Below are positions 50,080 to 57,640 of a stretch of DNA of 64,000 bases, piece after piece (position 1 is the stretch's first letter; each line of letters opens with the position of its first letter). The DNA lies in NCBI RefSeq assembly GCF_001598055.1, contig NZ_CP014845.1:1922001-1986000 (forward strand), written 5' to 3'. The DNA is from Cupriavidus nantongensis. Its GTDB lineage: Bacteria > Pseudomonadota > Gammaproteobacteria > Burkholderiales > Burkholderiaceae. The position numbers and the translations under genes were made by a program. The notes below the pieces were generated by a model, which made no database searches, was not told where the DNA came from, and saw nothing but the letters and a program-made list of their open reading frames with translations.

Positions 50080-50802
50080 TCAGGCGTGCGCCGAGCAGCC
50101 GCAGCCGTTGGCCTGCGCGGTGGCGGAAGCGGTGGCCGCCGCGCCTTCGAACAGCACGTTGTTTTCCAGGTGGATGTGTTCCATCAGGTCTTCGCGCAGC
50201 GCGCGCAGGCCCAGGTAGAGCGCGCGCCAGGTATTGCAGGCCGCGCGCGGCAGCGTGATGTCGTCGGTCAGCTCGGCCAGCCGCTGCAGGGCCACGCCGT
50301 GGTCGTCATGCTCGGCGCGCATCACCGCGATCGGGCGGCTCGCGGCGGCATGCAGGCCGCGCAGCAGCATCGGGAACAGCACCTGCTCTTCCTTCTGCAT
50401 GTGCGATTCCAGCTCGCCCAGCATCTCGCCCAGGTGGTCGGCCAGGCCCAGCGGGCACTCCGGCCGCTCGCCGTGGACCTGCTCGACCCGCCGCGCCAGG
50501 CGGATCAGCTCGGGCAACTGCTCGCGATGGCGGGCGTGGAAGCGCACCAGGATATGGTCGATCAGCGCCGCGGGTGCCGCCGTGTTCCAGTCTTGCGCCG
50601 ACGGATCGGCCTCGGCCTGCAGCGCGCGCAGCTGGGCGGCGATGGCGGCCACGGCGGCGGCATCGAGCCCCTTCTGCTGCGCGGCGTCGCGCAGGCTCTG
50701 CTTGCCGCCGCAGCAGAAGTCCAGCCCGTGGTCGTGGAAGATGCGGGTGGCACCGGGAATCTGGCGGGCCAGCTGGCCCAGCGAATGGTCTTGCAGCGTC
50801 AT
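50080..50802 (-). CDS. norA: NorA/YtfE-type di-iron NO-binding protein
   Basis: Di-iron protein of 240 residues in the ScdA/YtfE/RIC family; in Ralstonia eutropha the homologue NorA binds NO and lowers its free level. The N-terminal DUF542 domain has GATRIFHDHGLDFCCGGKQSL with a Cys-Cys pair; the hemerythrin-like part has the iron-binding histidines in HILVRFHARHREQL, LESHMQKEEQ, MRAEHDDHGVAL and LMEHIHLENNVLF. It precedes norB by 34 nt, under the sigma-54 promoter controlled by NorR. ATG 50802 has GGAGAAACC upstream. Confidence 0.94.
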   Translation of the reverse strand: MTLQDHSLGQLARQIPGATRIFHDHGLDFCCGGKQSLRDAAQQKGLDAAAVAAIAAQLRALQAEADPSAQDWNTAAPAALIDHILVRFHARHREQLPELIRLARRVEQVHGERPECPLGLADHLGEMLGELESHMQKEEQVLFPMLLRGLHAAASRPIAVMRAEHDDHGVALQRLAELTDDITLPRAACNTWRALYLGLRALREDLMEHIHLENNVLFEGAAATASATAQANGCGCSAHA

Positions 50803-50842
50803 GGCGGTTTCTCCGTGTGGAAGTGATGACCGCCTGACATAC

Positions 50843-50858
50843 GCGAGCAGCGTGCCAG
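50843..50858 (-). promoter_or_regulatory. Sigma-54 promoter of norAB
   Basis: CTGGCACG-N4-TCGC (minus strand, 50858-50843) matches the sigma-54 consensus YTGGCACG-N4-TTGC with one mismatch; the invariant GG and GC are correctly spaced. The predicted start is near 50832, 30 nt before norA. Confidence 0.85.
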
Positions 50859-50896
50859 AAAAAAACCGCGTCGAATCAAGGTCTTGGCATAGCACG

Positions 50897-50935
50897 GGTA
50901 TTAACTACCCTATACTTGTCGCGGTATTAATTACC
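50897..50935. promoter_or_regulatory. Two NorR binding sites
   Basis: GGTATTAACTACC (50897-50909) and GGTATTAATTACC (50923-50935) both fit GGT-N7-ACC, the NorR enhancer consensus, with nearly identical centres. A third, degenerate site may overlap. They lie 40-90 nt upstream of the sigma-54 promoter. Confidence 0.88.
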
Positions 50936-50954
50936 CGTTACGGTGTTTTCCACC

Positions 50955-52526
50955 ATGCTCCCAGCCGCCATGTACCCCGACCTGCTGGCCGACCTCGTCA
51001 TCGACTTGCCGCACGCGGTGCGCCTGCAGCGGCTGGTCAGCGCGTTGCGCACGCATTTTCGTTGCGGCGCGGTGGCGCTGCTGCGGCTGGAGGAAGACCA
51101 CCTGCGCCCGGTGGCGGTCGACGGCCTGGTGCGCGACGCGCTGGGCCGGCGCTTCGCGGTGGGTCTGCACCCGCGCCTGGCCGCGATCCTGGCGCGCCGC
51201 GGCGTGACCTGCTTCCACCACGACAGCATGCTGCCGGATCCGTACGATGGCCTGATCGACGAGCATGTGGGCGAGCCGCTGCCGGTGCATGACTGCATGG
51301 GCACCCGGCTGGAAGTGGACGGTCAGCCGTGGGGCGTGCTGACGCTGGATGCGCTGACGGTCGGCACCTTCGACAGCGCGGCCCAGGCCGAGCTGCAGCG
51401 GCTGACGGTGATCGTCGAGGCCGCCGTCCGCACCACCCGGCTCGAGGGCGAGATCCGCGCGCTGCAGCTCGCGCGCGGCACGCCCGAATCCGACGAAGGC
51501 GCGGCCCCGCACGACATCGGCGCCGAGATCATCGGCCAGAGCGAGGCCATCGCCAACCTGCTGCATGAACTGGAAGTGGTGGCCGACACCGACCTGCCGG
51601 TGCTGCTGCTGGGCGAGACCGGCGTGGGCAAGGAGCTGTTCGCGCACCGCCTGCACCGCCAGTCGCGCCGGCGCGCGCAGCCGCTGGTGCATGTCAACTG
51701 CGCCGCGCTGCCGGAGTCGCTGGCCGAGAGCGAGCTGTTCGGCCACGCGCGCGGCGCCTTCTCCGGCGCCACCGGCGAGCGTCCGGGGCGCTTCGAGGCC
51801 GCCGACGGCGGCACCCTGTTTCTGGACGAGGTGGGCGAGCTGCCGCTGGCGATCCAGGCCAAGCTGCTGCGCACGCTGCAGAACGGCGAGATCCAGCGGC
51901 TGGGCTCGGACCGCCCGCGCCGCGTCAACGTGCGCGTGATCGCCGCGACCAACCGCAACCTGCGCGAGCATGTGCGCGACGGCTCGTTCCGCGCCGACCT
52001 GTACCACCGGCTGTCGGTCTACCCGATCCCGATCCCGCCGCTGCGCGAGCGTGGCAACGACGTGCTGCTGCTGGCCGGGCGCTTCCTCGAGCTGAACCGC
52101 GCCCGCCTGGGCCTGCGCAGCCTGCGGCTGTCGGGCGGCGCGCAGGACGCGCTGCGCCACTACCGCTGGCCCGGCAACGTGCGCGAGCTGGAACACGTGA
52201 TCAGCCGCGCCGCGCTGCGCGCGGTCAGCCGCGGCGCAGGCCGCAATGACATCGTGACGCTGGAGCCGGAACTGCTCGACCTCGACGGCCTGGAACTTCC
52301 GCCGGCCACGCCAGCCACGCAGACCGGCACCGCCACGTCCACCCCGCCCGCAACGCCTGCGCTGCCCGCGGGCATCAACCTGCGCGATGCCGTCGAGCAA
52401 ACCCAGCGCGCCTGCATCGCGCAGGCCCTGCGCGACCACGGCGGCAACTGGGCGCAGGCCGCGCGCCAGCTGGGCATCGACGCCAGCAACCTGCACAAGC
52501 TGGCCAGGCGGCTGGGATGCAAGTGA
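50955..52526 (+). CDS. norR: NO-responsive sigma-54 activator NorR
   Basis: Enhancer-binding protein of 523 residues that activates norAB on NO binding to a non-haem iron in its GAF domain. The GAF domain covers about residues 15-165; the AAA+ domain (about 185-420) has Walker A LLGETGVGKE, Walker B GGTLFLDEVGELP and the sigma-54 contact loop GAFSGA, where the usual Thr is Ser; the C-terminal Fis-type helix-turn-helix (AQALRDHGGNWAQAARQLGIDASNLHKLARRLG) starts near 487. The ATG at 50955 was chosen; GTG 50943 and ATG 50970 are alternatives. It faces norAB across the operators. Confidence 0.94.
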   Translation: MLPAAMYPDLLADLVIDLPHAVRLQRLVSALRTHFRCGAVALLRLEEDHLRPVAVDGLVRDALGRRFAVGLHPRLAAILARRGVTCFHHDSMLPDPYDGLIDEHVGEPLPVHDCMGTRLEVDGQPWGVLTLDALTVGTFDSAAQAELQRLTVIVEAAVRTTRLEGEIRALQLARGTPESDEGAAPHDIGAEIIGQSEAIANLLHELEVVADTDLPVLLLGETGVGKELFAHRLHRQSRRRAQPLVHVNCAALPESLAESELFGHARGAFSGATGERPGRFEAADGGTLFLDEVGELPLAIQAKLLRTLQNGEIQRLGSDRPRRVNVRVIAATNRNLREHVRDGSFRADLYHRLSVYPIPIPPLRERGNDVLLLAGRFLELNRARLGLRSLRLSGGAQDALRHYRWPGNVRELEHVISRAALRAVSRGAGRNDIVTLEPELLDLDGLELPPATPATQTGTATSTPPATPALPAGINLRDAVEQTQRACIAQALRDHGGNWAQAARQLGIDASNLHKLARRLGCK

Positions 52527-52692
52527 AGTGCACGGGAGCGGGGTCCGAATGCCGCGGCATGGCAAGTCGCGCCATTAGCGCATAAGCTGATCCGGATGCC
52601 CACGCAGGGCGCCATCGTCGTGTGCAGCAACTGCCGCCCGCTGCGCCCAGTGCACCCGCTGCGCGCACGGCCCGCCACTGGAGAACCCCGTG

Positions 52693-53121
52693 ATGATGAC
52701 CGCAACGCAAATCTTCTGGCCGCCGGTGTTCTGGCCCTTCCCCACCGTTTATGCCGGCGCAACGCAGCTGGACGCCATGCAGGCCGACCTGGCCGGGATC
52801 TGGCAGCGCATGGCCGAACTCAACCTGGACTTCACCCGCACCCTGTTTGAGAACTTACAGTTCGACGCCATGGGCTCGATGATGGAGCCCGATCCCGAAT
52901 CCCGCTACGCGCGCGAGATCGCCAGCGAGCTGCCGCTGCTCGGCGGTTCACTGCATTACGCCTCGGTCATGCTGGAGCTGTATGCGCGCGCACAGCAGAA
53001 GTGGATCGACGGCTGGGGCCACCTGCTGACGCGCGGCATGGGGTTCGAATGGCCGGGGCTGCGGCAGGACGTGGTCGACATCCCCTTCTGGCTGGTGCGG
53101 GAAACCCCCAGGCGAGCCTGA
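52693..53121 (+). CDS. Hypothetical 142-residue protein, possibly phasin-like
   Basis: I do not recognise a family. The protein has 142 residues without a signal peptide. The first 30 residues are aromatic and Pro-rich (IFWPPVFWPFPTVY), followed by amphipathic helices (MAELNLDFTRTLFENLQFDAMGSMM, GGSLHYASVMLELYARAQQKWIDGWGHLL) that recall phasin-type coats, but this is only a resemblance. ATG 52693 follows GGAGAA. It lies between norR and the diguanylate cyclase, with 166 nt on each side, so it probably stands alone. Confidence 0.65.
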   Translation: MMTATQIFWPPVFWPFPTVYAGATQLDAMQADLAGIWQRMAELNLDFTRTLFENLQFDAMGSMMEPDPESRYAREIASELPLLGGSLHYASVMLELYARAQQKWIDGWGHLLTRGMGFEWPGLRQDVVDIPFWLVRETPRRA

Positions 53122-53287
53122 TCCTGCGGCCGCGTGGCCGCTGTTGCATCGGCGCACCCGCCGCCAGGCCAGCGATGCCGCCCGGTATCATGCTGGCTGG
53201 ACGAGATCGCGGAGCGCACGCAACCGGCATGCGCCTGGCCGGGCGGCGGCACCAACGCCCGGGTCTCGAAGACGCGCGCCGCCTTCA

Positions 53288-54862
53288 ATGCCCTCTTATT
53301 CACTGGTTCTACTGCTTACCGTCGCCGTGGTCGCCTGCATCGGCATGGCCATCGCCACCTGGCCGCGGCGCGACGATCCGACCGTGCAGGCCTTCCTGGT
53401 GCTTGCCGCCGGCGCGGCCACCTGGAGCGGCGGCCGCCTGCTCGAGATCAGCTCGACCGACCTGGAAGGGCGCATCCTGTGGGCCAAGATCCAGTACCTC
53501 GGCATCGTCGCGGTGCCGATCGGCTGGCTGGTGGCGATGGTGCACCTGAGCCGCCCGCGCTACGTGGTGCCGTGGTCGCGGCTGTGGCTGCCGGTGCTGG
53601 CGGCGGTGGTCACGGTGGTGATGGTCTTTACCAACGAGCGTCACGGCCTGGTGTGGCCGCGCATCACGCTGATGCCGCCGGGCGTGCTGCCCGGCGCGGT
53701 GTTCGACCATGGCATCGGCTATGCCGTGGTGGCGGCGTGGACGTACCTGCTGCTGGGGCTGAGCCTGTATTTCCTGGTCACGGCGGAGGTGCCCAACGGC
53801 GCCTTGTCGCGCCGCGGGCGCGCCATCCTGGGCGCGGGCCTGGCCCTGCCGCTGGTGGCCAATGTCGCCTATCTCAGCCGCTGGACCGGGCCGCTGGGCG
53901 GCGACCTGACCCCGGCGACGTTTTCACTGATGGCGGCGCTGGTGTGGTTCTGCGGGCTGCGTACGCACCTGGACGATATCGGCCACTACGCGCGGCTGCG
54001 CGTGTTCGATGCGCTCAGCGAGGGCTGCGTCATCGTCGATGGCCGCGGCACCATCGTCGAATTCAATCCCGCCGCGGCGCGGCTGTGGCCGGCGCTGCGC
54101 CGCGGCGATCCGCTGCCCGCCGGCTGGGACACAGCGCTGCGGCGTCCTGCCGAGAGTCTGGTCGACAGCGCGGCCCTGCCTTTCGTGCCGCCCGGCGCGC
54201 CGTTCGAGCTGAGCGGCGAACGCGTCGCCCGCCTGGATGGCAGGCAGATAGGCAGCCTGCTGTTCCTGCGCGACATCAGCCGCTTCCAGTCGCGCGAGCT
54301 GGCGCTGAGCGCGCGGCTGGGCCAGACCGAGGAGCAGCTGTGGCAGGTGCAGGCGGACCTGGACATCGACGCGCTGACCGGCATCCGCAACCGCCGCTAC
54401 TTCCAGCGCGAATCGATCGCCGCGGTGACGCGCGCGTGCGAGCGCGGCCAGCCGCTGGGGCTGCTGATCCTGGACGTGGACCAGTTCAAGCAATACAACG
54501 ACCTGCATGGCCACATGGCCGGCGACGATTGCCTGCGGCAGATCGCCGGCGCCCTCAGCGGCGTGCTGCACGGCGAGCAGTTCTGCGCGCGGCTGGGCGG
54601 CGAGGAATTCGCCGCGGTGCTGCCGGGCGCGAGCCGTGACGAAACCCGCGAGCTCGGGCGCCGCATGGTGGCCGCGGTGCGCGAGCTGGGCATCGCGCAC
54701 CACGGCACGCCGGTGCAGCCGGTGGTGACCATCAGCGTGGGCGCGGTCTGGGCCGTGCCCGAGGCGCCGCGGCTGGAGCCGCTGCTGCACCGCGCCGACA
54801 GCGCGATGTACCGCGCCAAGCGCGCCGGCCGCAACCGCTTCATGCTGGACGGCGACGCCTGA
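53288..54862 (+). CDS. Membrane diguanylate cyclase with a 7TM sensor region
   Basis: Predicted c-di-GMP synthase of 524 residues. Residues 1-230 form about seven membrane segments of the histidine-kinase N-terminal 7TM type; residues 245-350 hold a PAS-like domain (RLRVFDALSEGCVIVDGRGTIVEFNPAAARLW); residues 365-520 are the GGDEF domain with active site GGEEF and DALTGIRNRRYF. Five residues before the active site, the RxxD inhibitory site is replaced by HGEQ, so product inhibition should be absent. ATG 53288 starts the first membrane segment. It converges with ubiT, leaving 7 nt. Confidence 0.88.
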   Translation: MPSYSLVLLLTVAVVACIGMAIATWPRRDDPTVQAFLVLAAGAATWSGGRLLEISSTDLEGRILWAKIQYLGIVAVPIGWLVAMVHLSRPRYVVPWSRLWLPVLAAVVTVVMVFTNERHGLVWPRITLMPPGVLPGAVFDHGIGYAVVAAWTYLLLGLSLYFLVTAEVPNGALSRRGRAILGAGLALPLVANVAYLSRWTGPLGGDLTPATFSLMAALVWFCGLRTHLDDIGHYARLRVFDALSEGCVIVDGRGTIVEFNPAAARLWPALRRGDPLPAGWDTALRRPAESLVDSAALPFVPPGAPFELSGERVARLDGRQIGSLLFLRDISRFQSRELALSARLGQTEEQLWQVQADLDIDALTGIRNRRYFQRESIAAVTRACERGQPLGLLILDVDQFKQYNDLHGHMAGDDCLRQIAGALSGVLHGEQFCARLGGEEFAAVLPGASRDETRELGRRMVAAVRELGIAHHGTPVQPVVTISVGAVWAVPEAPRLEPLLHRADSAMYRAKRAGRNRFMLDGDA

Positions 54863-54869
54863 GCCGGGC

Positions 54870-55334
54870 TCAGGAAGCGGCGCCGGCCCGTCCCGCGGTG
54901 GCGCCGTGCAGCGCCACCAGCCGCGCTGCGGTCTGGCTGACCCACGCCGGCCGCGGTGCGGCATCGAGCCAGTACTTGACCTCCAGTCCCAGCGCGGTAT
55001 CGCCGCTAATCACCAGACGGCGCTGGAAGAACAGCGTGTCGGTGTCGGCCTCGCCGCCCAGCAGGCGCAGGTAGTCGACCGCGCAGGCACGCAGCGTCAG
55101 CGCGGGCTGGTCGTCCGCGCTGCCGGCGCGGAAGCGCCCGCCTTCGCAGCGGAACGGCACGGCCAGCTCCAGGTCCTGCACCGTCAGCAGGAAGGCATGT
55201 CCGTCCAGCGCCGCGGGCGGCTCCAGCCAGCCAGCGCGGCGCGCCAGCTCCAGCGCGGCCACCAGCGGCAGCGCCCGCGCGCGTGCCGGCAGGCGCCGGT
55301 GCACGCCGGCCATCAGCTTGTGCAGCGCGCTCAT
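54870..55334 (-). CDS. ubiT: SCP2-domain accessory factor for O2-independent ubiquinone synthesis
   Basis: SCP2-domain protein of 154 residues (COG3154), the anaerobic counterpart of UbiJ, thought to bind hydrophobic ubiquinone intermediates. Recognisable parts are GHAFLLTVQDLELAVPFRCEGGRF and LTLRACAVDYLRLLGGEADTDTLFFQRRLVISGDTALGLEVKYWLD, the latter being highly conserved. Its start overlaps the end of ubiV by 4 nt, so UbiU, UbiV and UbiT are translated as one unit. The sequence matches UbiT (YhbT) in length and motifs. Confidence 0.92.
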   Translation of the reverse strand: MSALHKLMAGVHRRLPARARALPLVAALELARRAGWLEPPAALDGHAFLLTVQDLELAVPFRCEGGRFRAGSADDQPALTLRACAVDYLRLLGGEADTDTLFFQRRLVISGDTALGLEVKYWLDAAPRPAWVSQTAARLVALHGATAGRAGAAS

Positions 55335-56323
55335 GCCGGGGCCTCCCAGGCGATGCCGGCGCGGCCGTGCCAGTAGCCGTTGCATGGCTCGGCGCCGGCC
55401 GGCGTGATGCCGCTGGCAGCGGGCGCGCGCTGCCCGGCGCGGATCGCCGCCAGCTGCTGCACCACCGCGAGCGTGCCGCTCGAATGCGGGCTGACGCGCA
55501 GCATGCCCACGCCCATCCGCGCCATGTCCAGCGCCTCGGCGCACAGGTCCAGGCAAGTGGCGCTCTGCGTCTGCACCCCGTTCAGCGTGAAGAACGCCTG
55601 CCCTTCGCCGGTCGCGGCGACCAGGCCGTCGGGATAGTCCATGCAGCGGAATTCGCAGCTGTCCTTGCGCAGCCGATGGTGGCGCGCGGTAAAGCAGCGC
55701 GCCGAGAACGCCAGCGGCAAGCGGCCCCAGACAAAGGCTTCGAGCTGCATGCCGGCGGGCCGCGCCGCCGCCAGCGCGGCCAGCGTGGTGCCGTCCATCT
55801 CCACCGGCGCGACGCAGCCCACCGCGCCCAGGCCGGCGAGCCAAGCCAGCGTATCGGCATGGTAGGCGTTCAGATGCGGGCCGCCGACGAAGGGCCGTCC
55901 GCCCATGCAACGCACCGCGCCGGGATCGTTGGCCTCGACCAGGTAGTCGTCCTGCGCGCAGACGCGCCGCATCCAGGCGATATCGGTATCGGACTCGACC
56001 AGCACCGGCGTGGACAGCACCACTTCCTTGCCCGCATCGCGCAGCATCTGTGCAATCTCCAGCCATTGCGCATGGCGGATTTCATGGCGGCGGGTACAGA
56101 CGGTTTCGCCCAGGTAGACGCGGTCGACCGGCGCATCGGCGACCGACGCATAGAACTGCAGCACGGCCTCGCGCGGCCAGTAGTACAGCAGCGGACCCAG
56201 TGCGATGCCGAAGCCGGGCATCGCGGCGGCGTGCGGCATCGCGGCCGCGGCGGTGTTTGGCATAAGCAGCTCCATCGTGGCCGGCATGTGCCCCATGTCC
56301 GGATACAGGCAGGTGGATGTCAT
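55331..56323 (-). CDS. ubiV: O2-independent ubiquinone hydroxylase component UbiV
   Basis: U32 peptidase-like protein of 330 residues. With UbiU it hydroxylates ubiquinone rings without oxygen. The [4Fe-4S] cysteines are seen as C in VCTRRHE and the triplet in RCFTARHHRLRKDSCEFRC, spaced 13 and 4 residues, as in E. coli UbiV. The C-terminal half is family-typical (LRVSPHSSGTLAVVQQLA). The start could be later (a Met at GFGIALGPLLYYW), as the first 40 residues are an Ala/Met-rich extension. Stop and start overlap with ubiT. Confidence 0.92.
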   Translation of the reverse strand: MTSTCLYPDMGHMPATMELLMPNTAAAAMPHAAAMPGFGIALGPLLYYWPREAVLQFYASVADAPVDRVYLGETVCTRRHEIRHAQWLEIAQMLRDAGKEVVLSTPVLVESDTDIAWMRRVCAQDDYLVEANDPGAVRCMGGRPFVGGPHLNAYHADTLAWLAGLGAVGCVAPVEMDGTTLAALAAARPAGMQLEAFVWGRLPLAFSARCFTARHHRLRKDSCEFRCMDYPDGLVAATGEGQAFFTLNGVQTQSATCLDLCAEALDMARMGVGMLRVSPHSSGTLAVVQQLAAIRAGQRAPAASGITPAGAEPCNGYWHGRAGIAWEAPA

Positions 56324-56327
56324 GGCG

Positions 56328-57368
56328 TCAGCGCCAGGGGCGGTCGTAGGCGCCCTGCGTGACCTGGTCGCCCTCGGCATGGCGTCCCAGCGTGCCCTGC
56401 CACTCCTGGCGCGGCGCGAAGCGGGCCGGATCGGCGCAGGCCGCGTCGATCGCCGCGCGCAGCACGCCGACCACGTCGCCGACATAGCGCGGGCTGCGCT
56501 GGCGCCCTTCGATCTTGATCGCGGCAATGCCCATGTCGATCAGCGCCGGCAGCAGCGACAGCGCATTCAGGCTGGTCGGCTCCTCCAGCACGTAGCCGCG
56601 CTCGCCCTCGACTTCGAAGCGGCCCTTGCACAGTGTCGGGTAGCCGGCCGGCTCGCCGGGCGCGTAGCTGTCGATCAGGATGCCCGACAGCCGCGCCTGC
56701 ATGGTGCCGTCCTGCTCGGTCCAGCGCACCGCATGCGCGGGCGAGCACACCCCCTTGTTGTTGGGCGAATCGCCGGTGGCATACGACGACAGCAGGCAGC
56801 GGCCCTCGGCCATCACGCACAGGCTGCCGAAGCCGAACACCTCCAGCTCGACGCTGGTCTGGCGCGCCAGCTTGCCGATCTGCGCCAGCGACAGCACGCG
56901 CGGCAGCACCACGCGGCGGATATTGAAGCGCTCGCGCATCAGCTCGATGGCATCGGCATGCGTGGCCGAGCCCTGCACCGACAGGTGCAGCCGCAGGTGC
57001 GGATGGCGCGCGCAGGCATAGCCCATCAGGCCCGCGTCGGCCATGATCACGGCATCGGCGCCAAGGTCGGCGGCCGCATCGACGGCGCGGTGCCACTGCG
57101 CCACCGCGCCCATCTGCGCAAAGGTGTTGATGGCGAACAGCACCTCGGCGCCGCGCGCATGCGCTTCGGCCACGCCGGTGCGGATGTCGGCCTCGGTGAA
57201 GTTCAGGCCGCCGAAGTTGCGCGCGTTGGTGGCATCGCGCAGGCCCAGGTAGACCGCGTCGGCGCCGTGCTGCAAGGCCATGCGCAGCGCCGCCAGCGAG
57301 CCGGCGGGCGCAACCAGTTGCGGGCGGCGCGGCGGGGCGTCGGAGCGGGCAGGGATGGAACTGGTCAT
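56328..57368 (-). CDS. ubiU: O2-independent ubiquinone hydroxylase component UbiU
   Basis: U32 peptidase-like protein of 346 residues, first gene of ubiUVT. The N-terminal QLVAPAGSLAALRMALQHGADAVYLGLRDATNARNF is the family start. Four cysteines expected to bind [4Fe-4S] are spaced 7, 17 and 39 residues (SLC, GRC, GVC, TLC), exactly as in E. coli UbiU. It partners UbiV in anaerobic hydroxylation, which is needed for quinol-linked denitrification. ATG 57368 begins 40 nt after a predicted FNR-type promoter start. Confidence 0.94.
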   Translation of the reverse strand: MTSSIPARSDAPPRRPQLVAPAGSLAALRMALQHGADAVYLGLRDATNARNFGGLNFTEADIRTGVAEAHARGAEVLFAINTFAQMGAVAQWHRAVDAAADLGADAVIMADAGLMGYACARHPHLRLHLSVQGSATHADAIELMRERFNIRRVVLPRVLSLAQIGKLARQTSVELEVFGFGSLCVMAEGRCLLSSYATGDSPNNKGVCSPAHAVRWTEQDGTMQARLSGILIDSYAPGEPAGYPTLCKGRFEVEGERGYVLEEPTSLNALSLLPALIDMGIAAIKIEGRQRSPRYVGDVVGVLRAAIDAACADPARFAPRQEWQGTLGRHAEGDQVTQGAYDRPWR

Positions 57369-57414
57369 CGGTGATGGCGCCGGCGGCGGCGCGGGGGAAG
57401 GAAGACAGCGGCCG

Positions 57415-57456
57415 ATGCTAGCCAAGCGCCCGCGCCAGGGGCTTGACCGCGCGCAA
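57415..57456 (-). promoter_or_regulatory. Class II FNR/DNR-type promoter of ubiUVT
   Basis: Minus-strand TTGCGCGCGGTCAA (57456-57443) has a good GTCAA half and a partial TTGCG half. TAGCAT (57420-57415) serves as -10. The predicted start is 57408, and the box centre at 57449.5 is 41.5 nt upstream, as for FNR activation at class II promoters. Confidence 0.68.
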
Positions 57457-57532
57457 ACCGACGCCAACGGCACCCCGGCCGCGACGGGCTATGCCGGTCG
57501 GCGTAGGCCGATGGCAGGCCAGCCGGCCAGTG

Positions 57533-57574
57533 TTGACCTGCGGCAAACGCGGGCCCGTGCCGCTGTGCCACGCT
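57533..57574 (+). promoter_or_regulatory. Possible FNR/DNR-type promoter of the nitronate monooxygenase gene
   Basis: TTGACCTGCGGCAA (57533-57546) resembles an FNR box with a strong left half. A weak -10 (CACGCT, 57569-57574) is at the class II spacing, giving a start near 57581. The -10 fits only at two key positions, so this is the weakest of the four. Confidence 0.42.
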
Positions 57575-57640
57575 TGCGCGTCATCCCCGCGCCGGGGCCG
57601 CCGTGCGGCCCGGCGTCCATCCTCTTCCGGAGACCCGTTT

